From an uncultured Pseudomonadota bacterium (GTDB taxonomy: Bacteria; Myxococcota_A; UBA796; SXON01), in assembly GCA_903875225.1 (NCBI GenBank), contig CAIQVJ010000112.1, positions 124,001-188,000 on the forward strand: a stretch of DNA of 64,000 nt, given 5' to 3'. The notes below the pieces were generated by a model. That model searched no databases. It was not told the DNA's origin and worked only from the letters and a program-made list of their open reading frames with translations. The number at the start of each line of letters is the position of its first letter. The first letter of the stretch is position 1. This document shows, in pieces, positions 7,866-16,156 of the stretch. The translations under genes were made by a program, and so were the position numbers.

Positions 7866-8864
7866 CTAGGGGAGTCCGCCGCCGGCCCACATCGCCGCAG
7901 AGGCGCCGAGCGCCGCCCCCAGCGGGATGGTGAGGTTGTCGTCGAGATCGTAGCTGAACAGTTCGGCGAGCGCGCCGACCACGGCGGCGACCAGCGCGAC
8001 CATCACCCGGTTCTCCACCGCCGGGGCGAACGTCGCGAGCGCGGCCACACCAGCCGCCCATCCGAACGTCACGAACGCGAGCGAGCCTTCGAGCGTGCGG
8101 CCGGCCCGGATCGGGGTGCGCCCGAACCGACGCCCGACGATGGCCGCGAACGGGTCTCCGAACCCGAGCACCGCGACGCCGAGCATCGCGGCGGGCACCG
8201 GCGCCGTGAGCGCGAGGATGGTCATCGCCGTGGCGTACCAGCTGGCGGAATTCACCCGGAACCGCTCATGGGCGTGCGCCACGGGCCCGAAGAGCCACAT
8301 CATCCAGTCGTTGAATTTCGGCCGCGACCGCCGCAGGTACTCGGTGGTCCACGCGGGGATGGTCACGCCGAGGGCGGCGCCGATCAGCCACAGCCGGTCC
8401 GGGAGCAGCGTGAGCAGCACGATCACGGCGGTCGCGCCGATCATGTGGAACACGTTTCGGGCGTAGTTGGTGGGGCGCAGGGTGCGACCGCGCGCGGCGT
8501 CGGGCGCGACCGCGCGCAGGAGCCCCTCGTAGGCAGGATGGACCTGGTTGGCGAACCGGGCCCAGGCGCTCGCCGAGGAGCCGGCGAGGTCGTCACCCGG
8601 CAGCTCCGCTGCGATCGTGGCGTCGAGCGCGGTGAGCGCCGCAGCGCACACCGGCGGGGCGTCGTCGGCCAGCACCGCGGCCAGGTGCCCCTGAAGGGAC
8701 GAGAGCCGGGCGCGCAATTCCCGGGCGCGCTCCTCGGACCAGCCGGCAGGCTCGATGCGATCGAGGAGGTTGTGGACCTCGGCCGCGAGATCCCGCGCGC
8801 CCCGGATCGCATCGGGACGTGTTCCGGGCGCGGAGCCGACTGCAAGTGCGGAGGGTACAGCCAT
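7866..8864 (-). CDS. Polyprenol/dolichol-kinase or phosphatidate cytidylyltransferase-like membrane protein
   Basis: 332 residues. A ~125-residue helical soluble N-terminus precedes six to seven membrane helices. The diagnostic stretch is GFGDPFAAIVGRRFGR then AGRTLEGSLAF, matching the GD(A/P)xAxxxGxxxGR...KxxEGS pattern of CTP-dependent polyprenol/diacylglycerol kinases (SEC59-like) and related cytidylyltransferases. A second helix pair ends in ELFSYDLDDNLTIPL, also typical (E....D.DDN...P). Such enzymes phosphorylate membrane isoprenoid or lipid alcohols. The 5' leader contains a G6/C6 hairpin and a TAGAAC box six bases before the ATG. It is divergent from the hotdog-like gene at 8946 and not clearly in an operon with the VWA pair 118 bases downstream. 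Confidence 0.75.
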   Translation of the reverse strand: MAVPSALAVGSAPGTRPDAIRGARDLAAEVHNLLDRIEPAGWSEERARELRARLSSLQGHLAAVLADDAPPVCAAALTALDATIAAELPGDDLAGSSASAWARFANQVHPAYEGLLRAVAPDAARGRTLRPTNYARNVFHMIGATAVIVLLTLLPDRLWLIGAALGVTIPAWTTEYLRRSRPKFNDWMMWLFGPVAHAHERFRVNSASWYATAMTILALTAPVPAAMLGVAVLGFGDPFAAIVGRRFGRTPIRAGRTLEGSLAFVTFGWAAGVAALATFAPAVENRVMVALVAAVVGALAELFSYDLDDNLTIPLGAALGASAAMWAGGGLP

Positions 8865-8865
8865 C

Positions 8866-8888
8866 GGGGGGTTCTACCCCCCCGTTTT
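8866..8888. other. G-run/C-run hairpin followed by T tract in divergent intergenic region
   Basis: Six G (8866-8871), a five-base TTCTA loop and seven C (8877-8883) form a strong short hairpin, followed on the + strand by GTTTTC. It looks like an intrinsic terminator on the + strand, but no + strand gene ends just upstream. On the - strand it lies directly before the ATG of the dolichol-kinase-like gene, so it could also limit antisense reading or affect that gene's translation. Confidence 0.4.
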
Positions 8889-8945
8889 CACGGACTTGTC
8901 ACAGCCGGCGACCCGCACACTTTTTTCTGGGATACCTCGGCACGG

Positions 8946-9428
8946 ATGACGATCCCGCCCGACTTCGCCGATCACTGCCTGTATGCCCCCGACTGCTGGT
9001 TCGTGGATGCCGTCGAGCACCTCGATGCGGAGTGCGTCCGAGTGCGCGTGGACACCCTGCGTCTGGGGCCGTTCGTGGATGCCCAGGTCGTGCGCCGGGG
9101 CCACCCGAAGCACGTGCCCGGGGCCGTGATGGTGCAGCTCACCGGCACGCTCGGCAGCCTGCACGCCGTGTACGGGCTCGGCCTGCGGGACCACGTCGGC
9201 TACGGCACGCACATCAAGAGCGCCCGGTTCCCCACGCTCGGCCGGATCGGCCCCGGGATGTGGGCAGAGCTGCGCGTCATCCGGATCCGCCGGCTCCGGG
9301 GGCGCGTGTTCTCCGAATACCGGTTCGAGTACTGGCAGGAGGCCCCGAACGGCGAACGCGCGGTCGTGTACGCGAGCGAGCAGGCCGCGATCTGGATGCC
9401 TGGGGAGCTGGCCGAGACCGCCACGTGA
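8946..9428 (+). CDS. FabZ/hotdog-like thioester domain protein (tentative)
   Basis: 160 residues from the ATG at 8946. The long open frame upstream has no start with a credible N-terminus and lies opposite real genes. Features recalling the hotdog fold of FabZ-type dehydratases are HxPGAVMVQLTG around residue 60 (the family has HFPxxPxxPGV), KSARFPTLGRIGPGMWAEL (family F...V.PGD.L), and a long RGRVFSEYRFEYW strand. The usual catalytic Glu helix is not obvious, so it may bind rather than dehydrate acyl groups. Its TGA overlaps the GTG of the following O-antigen-ligase-like gene, implying coupled expression and a possible lipid- or glycan-assembly role. Family assignment is by pattern only. Confidence 0.6.
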   Translation: MTIPPDFADHCLYAPDCWFVDAVEHLDAECVRVRVDTLRLGPFVDAQVVRRGHPKHVPGAVMVQLTGTLGSLHAVYGLGLRDHVGYGTHIKSARFPTLGRIGPGMWAELRVIRIRRLRGRVFSEYRFEYWQEAPNGERAVVYASEQAAIWMPGELAETAT

Positions 9429-10429
9429 GCCCCGAGGAGCCGGTGCGGCGCCTCGCGCGCGTGGTGCTGGCGACGCTCGCGCCCGCCTGTGCGCTGGGCA
9501 CGTTCGCGAGCGAGCTCACGGTGGGCCTGGCCACGCTCGTGGCGGTCGGGCTCTGGCTCGGCGGGGCGCGGCTGCGGCCGGTCGGCGGCGCCGCGACCTG
9601 GGCGTACGCCGCCGTGTGGATCGTGCTGGTTCCGCTCTCGGGCAACCTGCACGAGGGCCTCGGCCACGTGTGGCCCATCGCCCCGCTGCTGGTGATCCCG
9701 ATGCTGGTGGCGGTGGCGGGGCGCCCGCTCCTCGAACCCGGGCTGATCTTCGCCGCCGGGTTGGGGCTGTGGGGCGCGCTGGAGGGCTTGTTCCACGAGG
9801 CACACGGTCCGTTCTCCCACCACCTCACCCTGGCCTACGCGCTGCTTCCGCCGCTCGGGGTGGCGCTGCAGCGACGCAGCCCGGCCTCGATCCCCATCCT
9901 GCTCGGCGTGCTCGGAAGCCGGTCCGCCGGCGCGATCCCCGCCGTGGCGGCGACCCTCGTGCTGGGCCTGCTCGCGGGGTTCGACAGCGCGCGGGGCCGC
10001 CCCGCTCGTCCGCACCGGGCCGCGCTCCTGGCCGGCGTCGGCATGGCCGTCACCGTGCTCGCGCTGCCGCTCGCAGACCGTGTCGAGCTCGGCGAGCGCG
10101 CCGTGCTTTGGACCGGCGGCCTGCTCACCGGCTTCGGCGCACCGGCAGGCCCCGGCGGCTACGCGGCCGCCAGCGCGCCCCTCTACGATCGCCTCCAGCC
10201 GGGCTTCTGGTTCCCCAACCACGCTCACGACAGCGCCACGCAGTTGCTGGCGGTGCTCGGGCCGGCCGGCTGGCTGTGCGGACTCCTGTGGATCGCCGCC
10301 TTGTTCGAGGGCTTCGGCGCCGGCGCCGCGGCCGGGCTCGCGGGGGTGTGCATCGGCAGCCTCACGCAGGACACGTTCGGGGACCTCGAGGTCCTGCGCT
10401 CGGTCGTCGTCTGGGGGTGCCTCGGGTGA
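9425..10429 (+). CDS. O-antigen ligase/polymerase-like polytopic membrane protein
   Basis: 334 residues beginning at the GTG that overlaps the previous stop. About nine to ten hydrophobic helices are visible. The loop FWFPNHAHDSATQLLAVLGPAGWL matches the hallmark of O-antigen ligase / Wzy-like proteins (NxHNxxLQxLxxxGxxG), with the conserved His pair. These enzymes join or polymerise lipid-linked glycans in the periplasm. A basic cytoplasmic loop (SARGRPARPHRAALL) lies mid-protein. At 334 residues it is somewhat short for the family. The gene's last bases fall in a direct repeat shared with the region after the Uma2 gene. Confidence 0.7.
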   Translation: MSPEEPVRRLARVVLATLAPACALGTFASELTVGLATLVAVGLWLGGARLRPVGGAATWAYAAVWIVLVPLSGNLHEGLGHVWPIAPLLVIPMLVAVAGRPLLEPGLIFAAGLGLWGALEGLFHEAHGPFSHHLTLAYALLPPLGVALQRRSPASIPILLGVLGSRSAGAIPAVAATLVLGLLAGFDSARGRPARPHRAALLAGVGMAVTVLALPLADRVELGERAVLWTGGLLTGFGAPAGPGGYAAASAPLYDRLQPGFWFPNHAHDSATQLLAVLGPAGWLCGLLWIAALFEGFGAGAAAGLAGVCIGSLTQDTFGDLEVLRSVVVWGCLG

Positions 10430-10465
10430 GGAGTGGGTCGACCGCGGCGTTCGACGAGCGGATTC
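10422..10465 (+). repeat. Imperfect direct repeat, copy A (left of Uma2 gene)
   Basis: A 44-base segment overlapping the stop of the O-antigen-ligase-like gene. It is nearly identical to 11107-11151, with an unbroken shared core GGGTCGACCGCGGCG and only a handful of single-base differences plus one one-base indel. The two copies bracket the Uma2 gene. Confidence 0.75.
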
Positions 10466-10498
10466 GTGCCGTCGCGGCGCCCACCCGCCCCCACCGGC

Positions 10499-10504
10499 TA
10501 TACT
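10499..10504 (+). promoter_or_regulatory. -10-like TATACT box, six bases before the Uma2 start
   Basis: TATACT ends exactly six bases before the ATG at 10511 and there is no Shine-Dalgarno-like sequence between them. The same spacing recurs before several other genes in the window and is what a leaderless transcript would need. No good -35 is seen 17 bases upstream. Confidence 0.4.
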
Positions 10505-10510
10505 CGGCGG

Positions 10511-11074
10511 ATGCACGGCCTCCGCCACCACCAGTTCGACCTGGAGGCCTACTTCGAGCTCGAGCTGGAGTCCGCCACCAAGTTCGAGTTCTGCGACGGC
10601 GCGATCCTGGCCATGGCGGGCGGCACCCTGCAGCACAGCCGGCTCGCCGGGAACGCCTACGCGGCGCTCCGCGCGCGGATCGGGAAGACCTGCGAGGCCT
10701 TCAACTCCGACCAACGCGTGGCGACCGGAGATGGTGTCCACACCTACCCGGACGCGATGGTCGTGTGCGGCCCCGCCCAGACGACCCAGCACCGGGGCAC
10801 CGAGACCGTGCACAACCCTTCCGTGATCGTCGAGGTGCTCAGCCCCTCGACCCGCGCCTACGACCTCGGTGAGAAGCTCGACCACTACAAGACCACCCCG
10901 GGCCTGCAGGACGTCCTGTTCGTGGAGGCCGAGTCCATCGACGTCCTCCACGTGTGGCGTACCGAAGCCGGCTGGGAGCAGCGGCGCTTCACCAGCCCGA
11001 CCGCGAGCGTACCGATCCGCGCGCTCGGGCGACGGCTGCCGGTGAAGGAGCTCTACGTGGGGGCGCAGGTCTGA
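10511..11074 (+). CDS. Uma2-family (DUF820) PD-(D/E)XK nuclease
   Basis: 187 residues. Matches the Uma2 family: the opening HQFDLEAYFELE and KFEFCDGAILAMAGG with conserved Glu/Asp, YPDAMVVCG (catalytic Asp), then NPSVIVEVLSPSTRAYD with the E-V-L-S-PST signature and LGEKLDHYKTTPGLQDVLFVE. Uma2 proteins are restriction-endonuclease-fold proteins, abundant and scattered in many bacteria, with poorly known function. The start was set at ATG 10511 because residues before it do not fit the family. It stands alone between the O-antigen-ligase-like gene and the convergent cyclase regulator, flanked by direct repeats and followed by a perfect inverted repeat over its stop codon, suggesting insertion or duplication as a unit. 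Confidence 0.88.
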   Translation: MHGLRHHQFDLEAYFELELESATKFEFCDGAILAMAGGTLQHSRLAGNAYAALRARIGKTCEAFNSDQRVATGDGVHTYPDAMVVCGPAQTTQHRGTETVHNPSVIVEVLSPSTRAYDLGEKLDHYKTTPGLQDVLFVEAESIDVLHVWRTEAGWEQRRFTSPTASVPIRALGRRLPVKELYVGAQV

Positions 11075-11101
11075 TACCGCCGGATCAGCGACCGGCGGTA
11101 T
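11074..11101. terminator. Perfect 10-bp inverted repeat between convergent genes
   Basis: ATACCGCCGG (11074-11083), an eight-base loop, then CCGGCGGTAT (11092-11101). It begins at the last base of the Uma2 TGA and lies between that gene and the convergent cyclase regulator. No T run follows on either strand, so it would be a non-canonical, bidirectional transcription stop or mRNA 3' end structure. Confidence 0.5.
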
Positions 11102-11106
11102 GAGCG

Positions 11107-11151
11107 TCGGCTGAGCAGGCGGGTCGACCGCGGCGCTCGACCAGCGGACTC
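11107..11151 (+). repeat. Imperfect direct repeat, copy B (right of Uma2 gene)
   Basis: 45-base partner of 10422-10465, overlapping the stop of the convergent cyclase/STAND gene. It is in the same orientation as copy A, which argues against a simple terminal inverted repeat of an insertion sequence. Confidence 0.75.
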
Positions 11152-14122
11152 ATCCCATCGCCGCGTGCACCTGCGCGAGCACGCTCGCCTCCTCCGAGCC
11201 CGGCCGCGTCTTCGCAGCGTCCCTCGTCGCCTCGGCCAGGAGATCCATGGCCCGGGGCCGATCCCCCTCAGCCGCGGCGACCAGCGCATCCACGAGGAGC
11301 GCCAACACCCCCGCCTTCCCGTGCTGGCGCAGGTCGCGCGCCGCGTTCGCCGCCGCGCGCGCCTGGGCCACCTCGCCGCGCGCCACGCGCACCCGGGCCA
11401 GGCAGCCGAGCGCCTCTGCCTGCACCAGCGGGTAGCGGGCCCCCAGCGCCACGGCATCCTCGGCGTGTTCGAGCGCCCGATCGTGCTCCCCCGCCGCGAG
11501 ATGGAGGAGCGCGAGCCCCGCGAGCCAGTAGGGCTGCCCGTAGGTGAACCCGAGCTCCCGGTGCGTCTCCAGCGCCTGGAGGAGGCAGGCCCGCGCCTCT
11601 GGGTCACCGAGCACCCGCAGCAGGTTCCCAAGGTTGCCGCGAGCGATGCCCTCCGAGCGGCGGTCCCCCATGCGCTGGTGGATGTCCAGCGCCTGGCGGT
11701 ACAGCACCTGGGCCTCGGCGAGCCGCCCCAGCCCCTGCTCCAGGAGCCCGAGGTTCCCGAGGACGACCGCTCCCGCGCGATGATCCCCGATGGCGCGGTG
11801 GAGCGCGACCGCGCGCTCGTACAGGCCGCGGGCCTCCTGCTCCCGCCCGTGCTCCTGGTTGAGCAGGCCCAGATCGTTGAGGAACGCGCCCTCCGAGCGA
11901 AGGTCACCCACCTCGCGGTGGACCGCGAACCCCAGCTCGAACATGGCCCGCGCCTCGGCCTCCCGCCCCTGGTCGCCGTACAGTCGACCGAGCCGACCGA
12001 GCACGATGCCCTCCTGGCGCCGGTCCTTCACCTCACGATGAACCGCAAGGGCCTCCTCGTACCGCTGCCGGGCCTCCTCCACGCGCCCCTGCTCCCGGTG
12101 GACGCGGCCGAGCCATGCGAGCACGAGCCCCTCCGCTGCGCGGTCCCCGACATCGCGGTGCACCACGAGAGCCCCCTCGAACAGCGCCCGCGCCTCCTCC
12201 ATCCGGCCCATCAGCCACAGAGCGCTGCCCGCCACGCGGTCGGCGCGCGCCCGCGCACCTCGGGGCAGTCCCGGCATGGCCGCCACCTCGGCAGCCAGGC
12301 TCGCGCCCGTGCTGAACGGTCCGGTGAGCTCGAGGGCACCCCACGCCCCCTCCAGCGCAGGCACGGCGACCGCGCCTTCCCCTCGCGCCACGGCCCGCCG
12401 CACCGCGGCGATCAGGTTGTGCACCTCCACGCCCCCGCTGGCCGCCCCGCCCTGCTCACCCAGCCGCCCGAACCACGCCCCGTGCCGGGCCTCGACCTGC
12501 TGCCGGACGCCGGCCCCGCAGCGCTCCAGCCGCTCCGCGGCGTACTCCTGCACGCTCATCAGCATGCCGAACCGCCCCTCCGCCTGAAGCACGAGTGACT
12601 TGTCGACCAGCGCCTGGACGGCGTCGACGGTCCAGGGCGCGCCGTCGATGCCCGAGAGGTCGATCACCGCCTCGGCGGCGTCGAGGGTGAGCCCGCCCTC
12701 GAAGACCGCGATCTGGGCGAGCGCGGCGCGCTCGGCCTCGGTGAGCAGATCCCACGACCAGTCGAGCACCCCGCGCATCGTCGCGTGGCGCCCGGGCCGC
12801 CCCCCGGCCGCCGCCAGGAGCTTGAACCGCTCGCCCATCCGCTCGACCAGCGCGCGCGGCGGCATCAGGCGCACGCGGGCCGCCGCGAGCTCGATGGCGA
12901 GCGGCAGCCCGTCGAGCAGGTGCACCAGCCGCTCCACGTGCGGCCTGTCCGCAGTGAAGAATTCGAATTCGCGCCAGGCCGCCCTCGCTCGCGTGCAGAA
13001 CAGATCGACCGCATCCGGAGCGTGGAGCGGAGCGAGCGACAGCGCCCGCTCACCGGGCAGGTTGAGCAGCACGCGCGAGGTGACCACGAAGTGCGCCTCG
13101 GGCGCCCGATCGAGCCAGGGCCCGAGCGTCTCGATCCCAAAGCCCGCCACCTGCTCGAAGTTGTCGAGCACCACGAGGCAGGGACCGCGACCCGCGATCG
13201 CGTGCCCGATCTGCACCAGCGGGCTCTCCTTTCCCAACGGGAGCTCGAGCCCGCGGCCGACGGCGAACGCGATCCCGTCCACCGTCCGCGCGTCGGAGAG
13301 ATCACAGAACCAGACCCCCCCAGGGAAGTCCCCAAGCGAGGTCCACGCAAAGCGTGTGACCAGCCGCGTCTTTCCCGTGCCACCGATGCCGAGCACCGTC
13401 ACCAGGCGCCCACCCTCCACGGCCTCCGTCAGCTGCGCCAGGTCCGCCTGCCGCCCCACGAAGGTGTCGCGTTCCGCCGGCAGCGTGTGGGCGACCGTGC
13501 GCACCGGCACCCACGCCTGGTTGGTCCACACGACCCGCCACGCCTTCGGGCCGTCCGATGGCGCACCCACGCTGGCGCCGACCTCGAACAACTCGATCGG
13601 ATCCTGAACGCCCTTCAGGCGCCAGTACCCGCAGGACCGGACCATCGTCCCACCCGCCGCGCCGCCCGCGGCGCTCGCGCGACGGACCACGTCGCCGAGC
13701 GTGGCCACGGCGTCTGCGGAAGCCAGGGTCTGGCCGCCTCCCGCGACCGCCATCACCCGCGCCGCGGTGGACTTCGCGAGCCCCTCCAGCTCCATGGGCT
13801 TGGCGCCGCGCTCGACGTCCTCGGGAAAATTCTCGCGCAGCGTGACGGGCCCTACATGGATGCCAACGCGGGCCTTGAGCGGGGGGCCGAGCCGGGAGAG
13901 CGCGCGATGGTACGCGAGCGCGTAGCTGACCGCATCCTCGGCCGAGTCGAAGAGGAAGAGGAACCCGTCCGACTTGTCGATCTCCCGCCCGCCGAACGTC
14001 GCGAGGAGGTCCCGCGCGGCCCGGTCGTGTGCCGCCCCGAGCCGCGCCATCCGCTCGTCGCCCAGCTCCTCTGAGATCCGCGTGCTGTCGACAACGTCGG
14101 TGAGGAGCAGGGCCCGGATCAT
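11150..14122 (-). CDS. Adenylate/guanylate cyclase-like domain + STAND/NB-ARC ATPase + TPR regulator
   Basis: 990 residues, cytoplasmic. Residues ~1-165 form a class III nucleotidyl cyclase-like domain: LLLTDVVDSTRISEELGD with metal-binding Asp, DKSDGFLFLFD with the second Asp, and RVGIHVGPV. The catalytic NxxxR motif is altered (KSTAARV; the Asn position is Ser), so cyclase activity is doubtful. Residues ~215-560 hold a P-loop ATPase with Walker A GIGGTGKTR and Walker B CLVVLDNFEQ. The C-terminal ~400 residues are repeated TPR units (AxxLYExALxxHRxxGDxRxEGxxLxxLG), about ten in a row. This is a signal-integrating regulator of a kind common in large deltaproteobacterial genomes. The start ATG has TAAGGT exactly six bases upstream. 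It is convergent with Uma2 and divergent from the GNAT gene. Confidence 0.85.
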   Translation of the reverse strand: MIRALLLTDVVDSTRISEELGDERMARLGAAHDRAARDLLATFGGREIDKSDGFLFLFDSAEDAVSYALAYHRALSRLGPPLKARVGIHVGPVTLRENFPEDVERGAKPMELEGLAKSTAARVMAVAGGGQTLASADAVATLGDVVRRASAAGGAAGGTMVRSCGYWRLKGVQDPIELFEVGASVGAPSDGPKAWRVVWTNQAWVPVRTVAHTLPAERDTFVGRQADLAQLTEAVEGGRLVTVLGIGGTGKTRLVTRFAWTSLGDFPGGVWFCDLSDARTVDGIAFAVGRGLELPLGKESPLVQIGHAIAGRGPCLVVLDNFEQVAGFGIETLGPWLDRAPEAHFVVTSRVLLNLPGERALSLAPLHAPDAVDLFCTRARAAWREFEFFTADRPHVERLVHLLDGLPLAIELAAARVRLMPPRALVERMGERFKLLAAAGGRPGRHATMRGVLDWSWDLLTEAERAALAQIAVFEGGLTLDAAEAVIDLSGIDGAPWTVDAVQALVDKSLVLQAEGRFGMLMSVQEYAAERLERCGAGVRQQVEARHGAWFGRLGEQGGAASGGVEVHNLIAAVRRAVARGEGAVAVPALEGAWGALELTGPFSTGASLAAEVAAMPGLPRGARARADRVAGSALWLMGRMEEARALFEGALVVHRDVGDRAAEGLVLAWLGRVHREQGRVEEARQRYEEALAVHREVKDRRQEGIVLGRLGRLYGDQGREAEARAMFELGFAVHREVGDLRSEGAFLNDLGLLNQEHGREQEARGLYERAVALHRAIGDHRAGAVVLGNLGLLEQGLGRLAEAQVLYRQALDIHQRMGDRRSEGIARGNLGNLLRVLGDPEARACLLQALETHRELGFTYGQPYWLAGLALLHLAAGEHDRALEHAEDAVALGARYPLVQAEALGCLARVRVARGEVAQARAAANAARDLRQHGKAGVLALLVDALVAAAEGDRPRAMDLLAEATRDAAKTRPGSEEASVLAQVHAAMG

Positions 14123-14172
14123 CTTCCAACCTTAGCCCGCGCCGTTCCCCCCGAGCAATCGATCCAACACGC

Positions 14173-14178
14173 TACATT
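14173..14178 (+). promoter_or_regulatory. -10-like TACATT box, six bases before the GNAT start
   Basis: TACATT is followed by six bases (CTACAA) and then the ATG at 14185. There is no Shine-Dalgarno-like purine run. On the opposite strand, TAAGGT (14134-14129) lies six bases before the divergent cyclase start at 14122, so both divergent genes show the same arrangement. Confidence 0.45.
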
Positions 14179-14184
14179 CTACAA

Positions 14185-14775
14185 ATGGAGCCTTCCGACC
14201 CACCCGTCATCCGGCAGTACGACGACGGCATGCGGATCATCCGCATCCGGGGCCCGGAAGACGCCGAGCCCTGGCGCGCCGCGTTCGCCGGCGCATACCA
14301 GGCGGTGTGGAGCGAGCCGCCCTACGACGAGCGCTTCTTTCCGGACGAGGCCGAAGGCGTCCTGCTCAGGGCGGTCCGCCTGCCCGACAACGTCACGCTC
14401 CTCGCGGTTCGCGACAGCGGCATCGTCGCCGGATTCGCGATCGCCTACCCGGTGCAGGCCAAGAGCGACGTCGCGCGGGAGCTGCGCGGCCTCCTGCCGG
14501 TGGAGGACACCTTCTACTTCGCCGAGCTTGGCGTGCTCGACTCGTACAGGGCCCGCGGCCTCGGCCAGGAGCTGGTGCGCCGCCGGCTCGAGCTGATGGA
14601 CAAGTCGCGCTACCACCACGTGCTGCTCCGCACGAGCGCCTCCCGGAACGCCAGCTACGAGATGTACCTGCGGCTCGGGTTCGAGGACACCGGCGTGTAC
14701 ACCGAGGTCAAGTCCCGGAAGAACGACAACAGCCAGCGCACGGACCGGCGGTTGTTCCTGTCGCGGGTGGTGTAG
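14185..14775 (+). CDS. GNAT-family N-acetyltransferase
   Basis: 196 residues. The GNAT acetyl-CoA-binding motif A is clear at about residues 113-140: FAELGVLDSYRARGLGQELV, with the pyrophosphate loop R-A-R-G-L-G. Motif B follows in SRNASYEMYLRLGFEDTGVY, where the Tyr and the LGF turn are typical. The N-terminal ~30 residues are an extension rich in Asp and Arg. The substrate cannot be read from the sequence. The gene is divergent from the large cyclase regulator (62 bases between starts) and is followed by the YD-repeat lipoprotein. Confidence 0.85.
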   Translation: MEPSDPPVIRQYDDGMRIIRIRGPEDAEPWRAAFAGAYQAVWSEPPYDERFFPDEAEGVLLRAVRLPDNVTLLAVRDSGIVAGFAIAYPVQAKSDVARELRGLLPVEDTFYFAELGVLDSYRARGLGQELVRRRLELMDKSRYHHVLLRTSASRNASYEMYLRLGFEDTGVYTEVKSRKNDNSQRTDRRLFLSRVV

Positions 14776-14852
14776 GGGGGGCCGGGCTGCGGACGACGGA
14801 TGGGCACGCGCCGCTGTGTGACTACGCTCCCCTCGAGCTTGCTGGAGCCATC

Positions 14853-16022
14853 ATGTTCATGCTTGTGCTTGCCTCGTTGCTCGCGCAGGCCTGCGCGCCG
14901 AGGCCCACCGACGAGGCGACGGCGCAGACTGACACCGACTCCGACACCGACGCCGACTCCGACGCCGACACCGACGCCGACACCGACACCGACTCCGACA
15001 CCGACACCGACACCGACACCGACTCCGACGCCGACACCGACACCGACTCCGACTCCGACTCCGACGCCGACACCGATACCGACACCGACTCCGGCCCCGA
15101 CGCGGATTGCCATCTCCTGACGTTCGAGGTCGACTACGACGGCGATGGAACGGTCGAGTACGCCTTCGTCTACACCTACGACGCCGACGGCAACGTACTC
15201 ACCTACGAATATGACGACTACACATCCGGCACGGCGTTCGCCCAAGAGCGGGTGGTCTACACGTACGATTCCGCGGGCGTCCTGATCATGGCCGAGATCG
15301 ACAGCAACGACGACGGGATCGTGAACACGGTGGTGACCTACACCTTCGACGCTGACGGAAACCTGCTCACCTACGAGCAGGACGGTGGCGCCGACGGGAC
15401 AGTGGACTCTCGCGAGACCTACACCTACGACGCCGACGGAAACAAACTCACCTACGAGTACGACGGCGCCGCCGACGGGACCGTGGAGTACCACGAGACC
15501 TACACCTACGACGCCCACGGCAACGTGCTCACCTACGAGCAAGACGACGATGGGGACGCGACGGTGGACGCCCTCGGGACCTACACCTATGATGGTGACG
15601 GACACCTCCTCACCTACGAACTGGACGACCCCGCGGATGGGACGGCGGACTACCGTGCTACCTACGCCTACAACGGGGACGGCAACCTGACATCGGCGGA
15701 GGAGGACGACAACGCCGACGGGACGGTGGACTCTCTCCACGCCTACACCTACGATGTCGACGGCAACATGCTCACGCACGACGTGAGCCCGGTGTACTGG
15801 TCCGACCACGCGATGGCCGACTACCTCGAGACCTATACCTACGACTCCGACAGCAACGTGCTCACCTACGCGTACGACAACCGCTCCTGGGCCGGTGGGT
15901 CGGCGGACTCTCTCGAGACCTACACCTACGACGCCTACGGCAACCGGGTTCTACGAGAGGTCGACGGCGGCCCCGACGGGACGGTCGACTGCCGCGAGAC
16001 CTACACCTACGACTGCGGCTAG
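14853..16022 (+). CDS. Lipoprotein with Asp-Thr/Ser linker and YD-type repeats
   Basis: 389 residues from ATG 14853 with GGAG upstream. A short signal peptide ends in a lipobox LLAQAC at residues ~11-16. Next comes a ~55-residue linker of alternating Asp with Thr, Ser or Ala, encoded by a GACACCGACTCC-like minisatellite. From about residue 90 to the end there are ten to eleven copies of a ~28-residue unit of the form TYTYDxDGNxLTYExDxxADGTVDxxE. The TYTYDADGN core is that of YD/RHS repeats, but the unit also has a DxDG pattern seen in Ca2+-binding loops. There is no RHS core or toxin domain at the C-terminus; the protein ends YTYDCG. Probably a surface-exposed lipid-anchored adhesin or structural protein; function unknown. 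Confidence 0.8.
   Translation: MFMLVLASLLAQACAPRPTDEATAQTDTDSDTDADSDADTDADTDTDSDTDTDTDTDSDADTDTDSDSDSDADTDTDTDSGPDADCHLLTFEVDYDGDGTVEYAFVYTYDADGNVLTYEYDDYTSGTAFAQERVVYTYDSAGVLIMAEIDSNDDGIVNTVVTYTFDADGNLLTYEQDGGADGTVDSRETYTYDADGNKLTYEYDGAADGTVEYHETYTYDAHGNVLTYEQDDDGDATVDALGTYTYDGDGHLLTYELDDPADGTADYRATYAYNGDGNLTSAEEDDNADGTVDSLHAYTYDVDGNMLTHDVSPVYWSDHAMADYLETYTYDSDSNVLTYAYDNRSWAGGSADSLETYTYDAYGNRVLREVDGGPDGTVDCRETYTYDCG
14931..15093 (+). repeat. Asp-Thr/Ser-Asp-Ala coding minisatellite
   Basis: A run of six-base GAC-NCC units (GACACC, GACTCC, GACGCC, mixed) inside the YD-repeat lipoprotein gene. It encodes an alternating acidic linker between the lipidated N-terminus and the repeats. A second such array sits in the protease gene near 46238-46352. 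Length is likely variable between strains by slippage. Confidence 0.85.
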
Positions 16023-16156
16023 CGGACCGCTGAAAGACAGGCCTTCAGCCGCGACCCTGCGGGTTTTCAGCGGGCTGCCATCTCGCTCCAGCTCGAGTGA
16101 CCACGCCTGGTCAGGAAAACCCGGCCTGATGCGAGGACGGGGTCTGGAGTGCCGCC

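Noticed and set aside
14931..15093. Regular short repeat that might be a CRISPR-like or integron-like array
   Set aside because: The six-base units are contiguous, in frame, and encode an acidic protein linker; there are no spacers.
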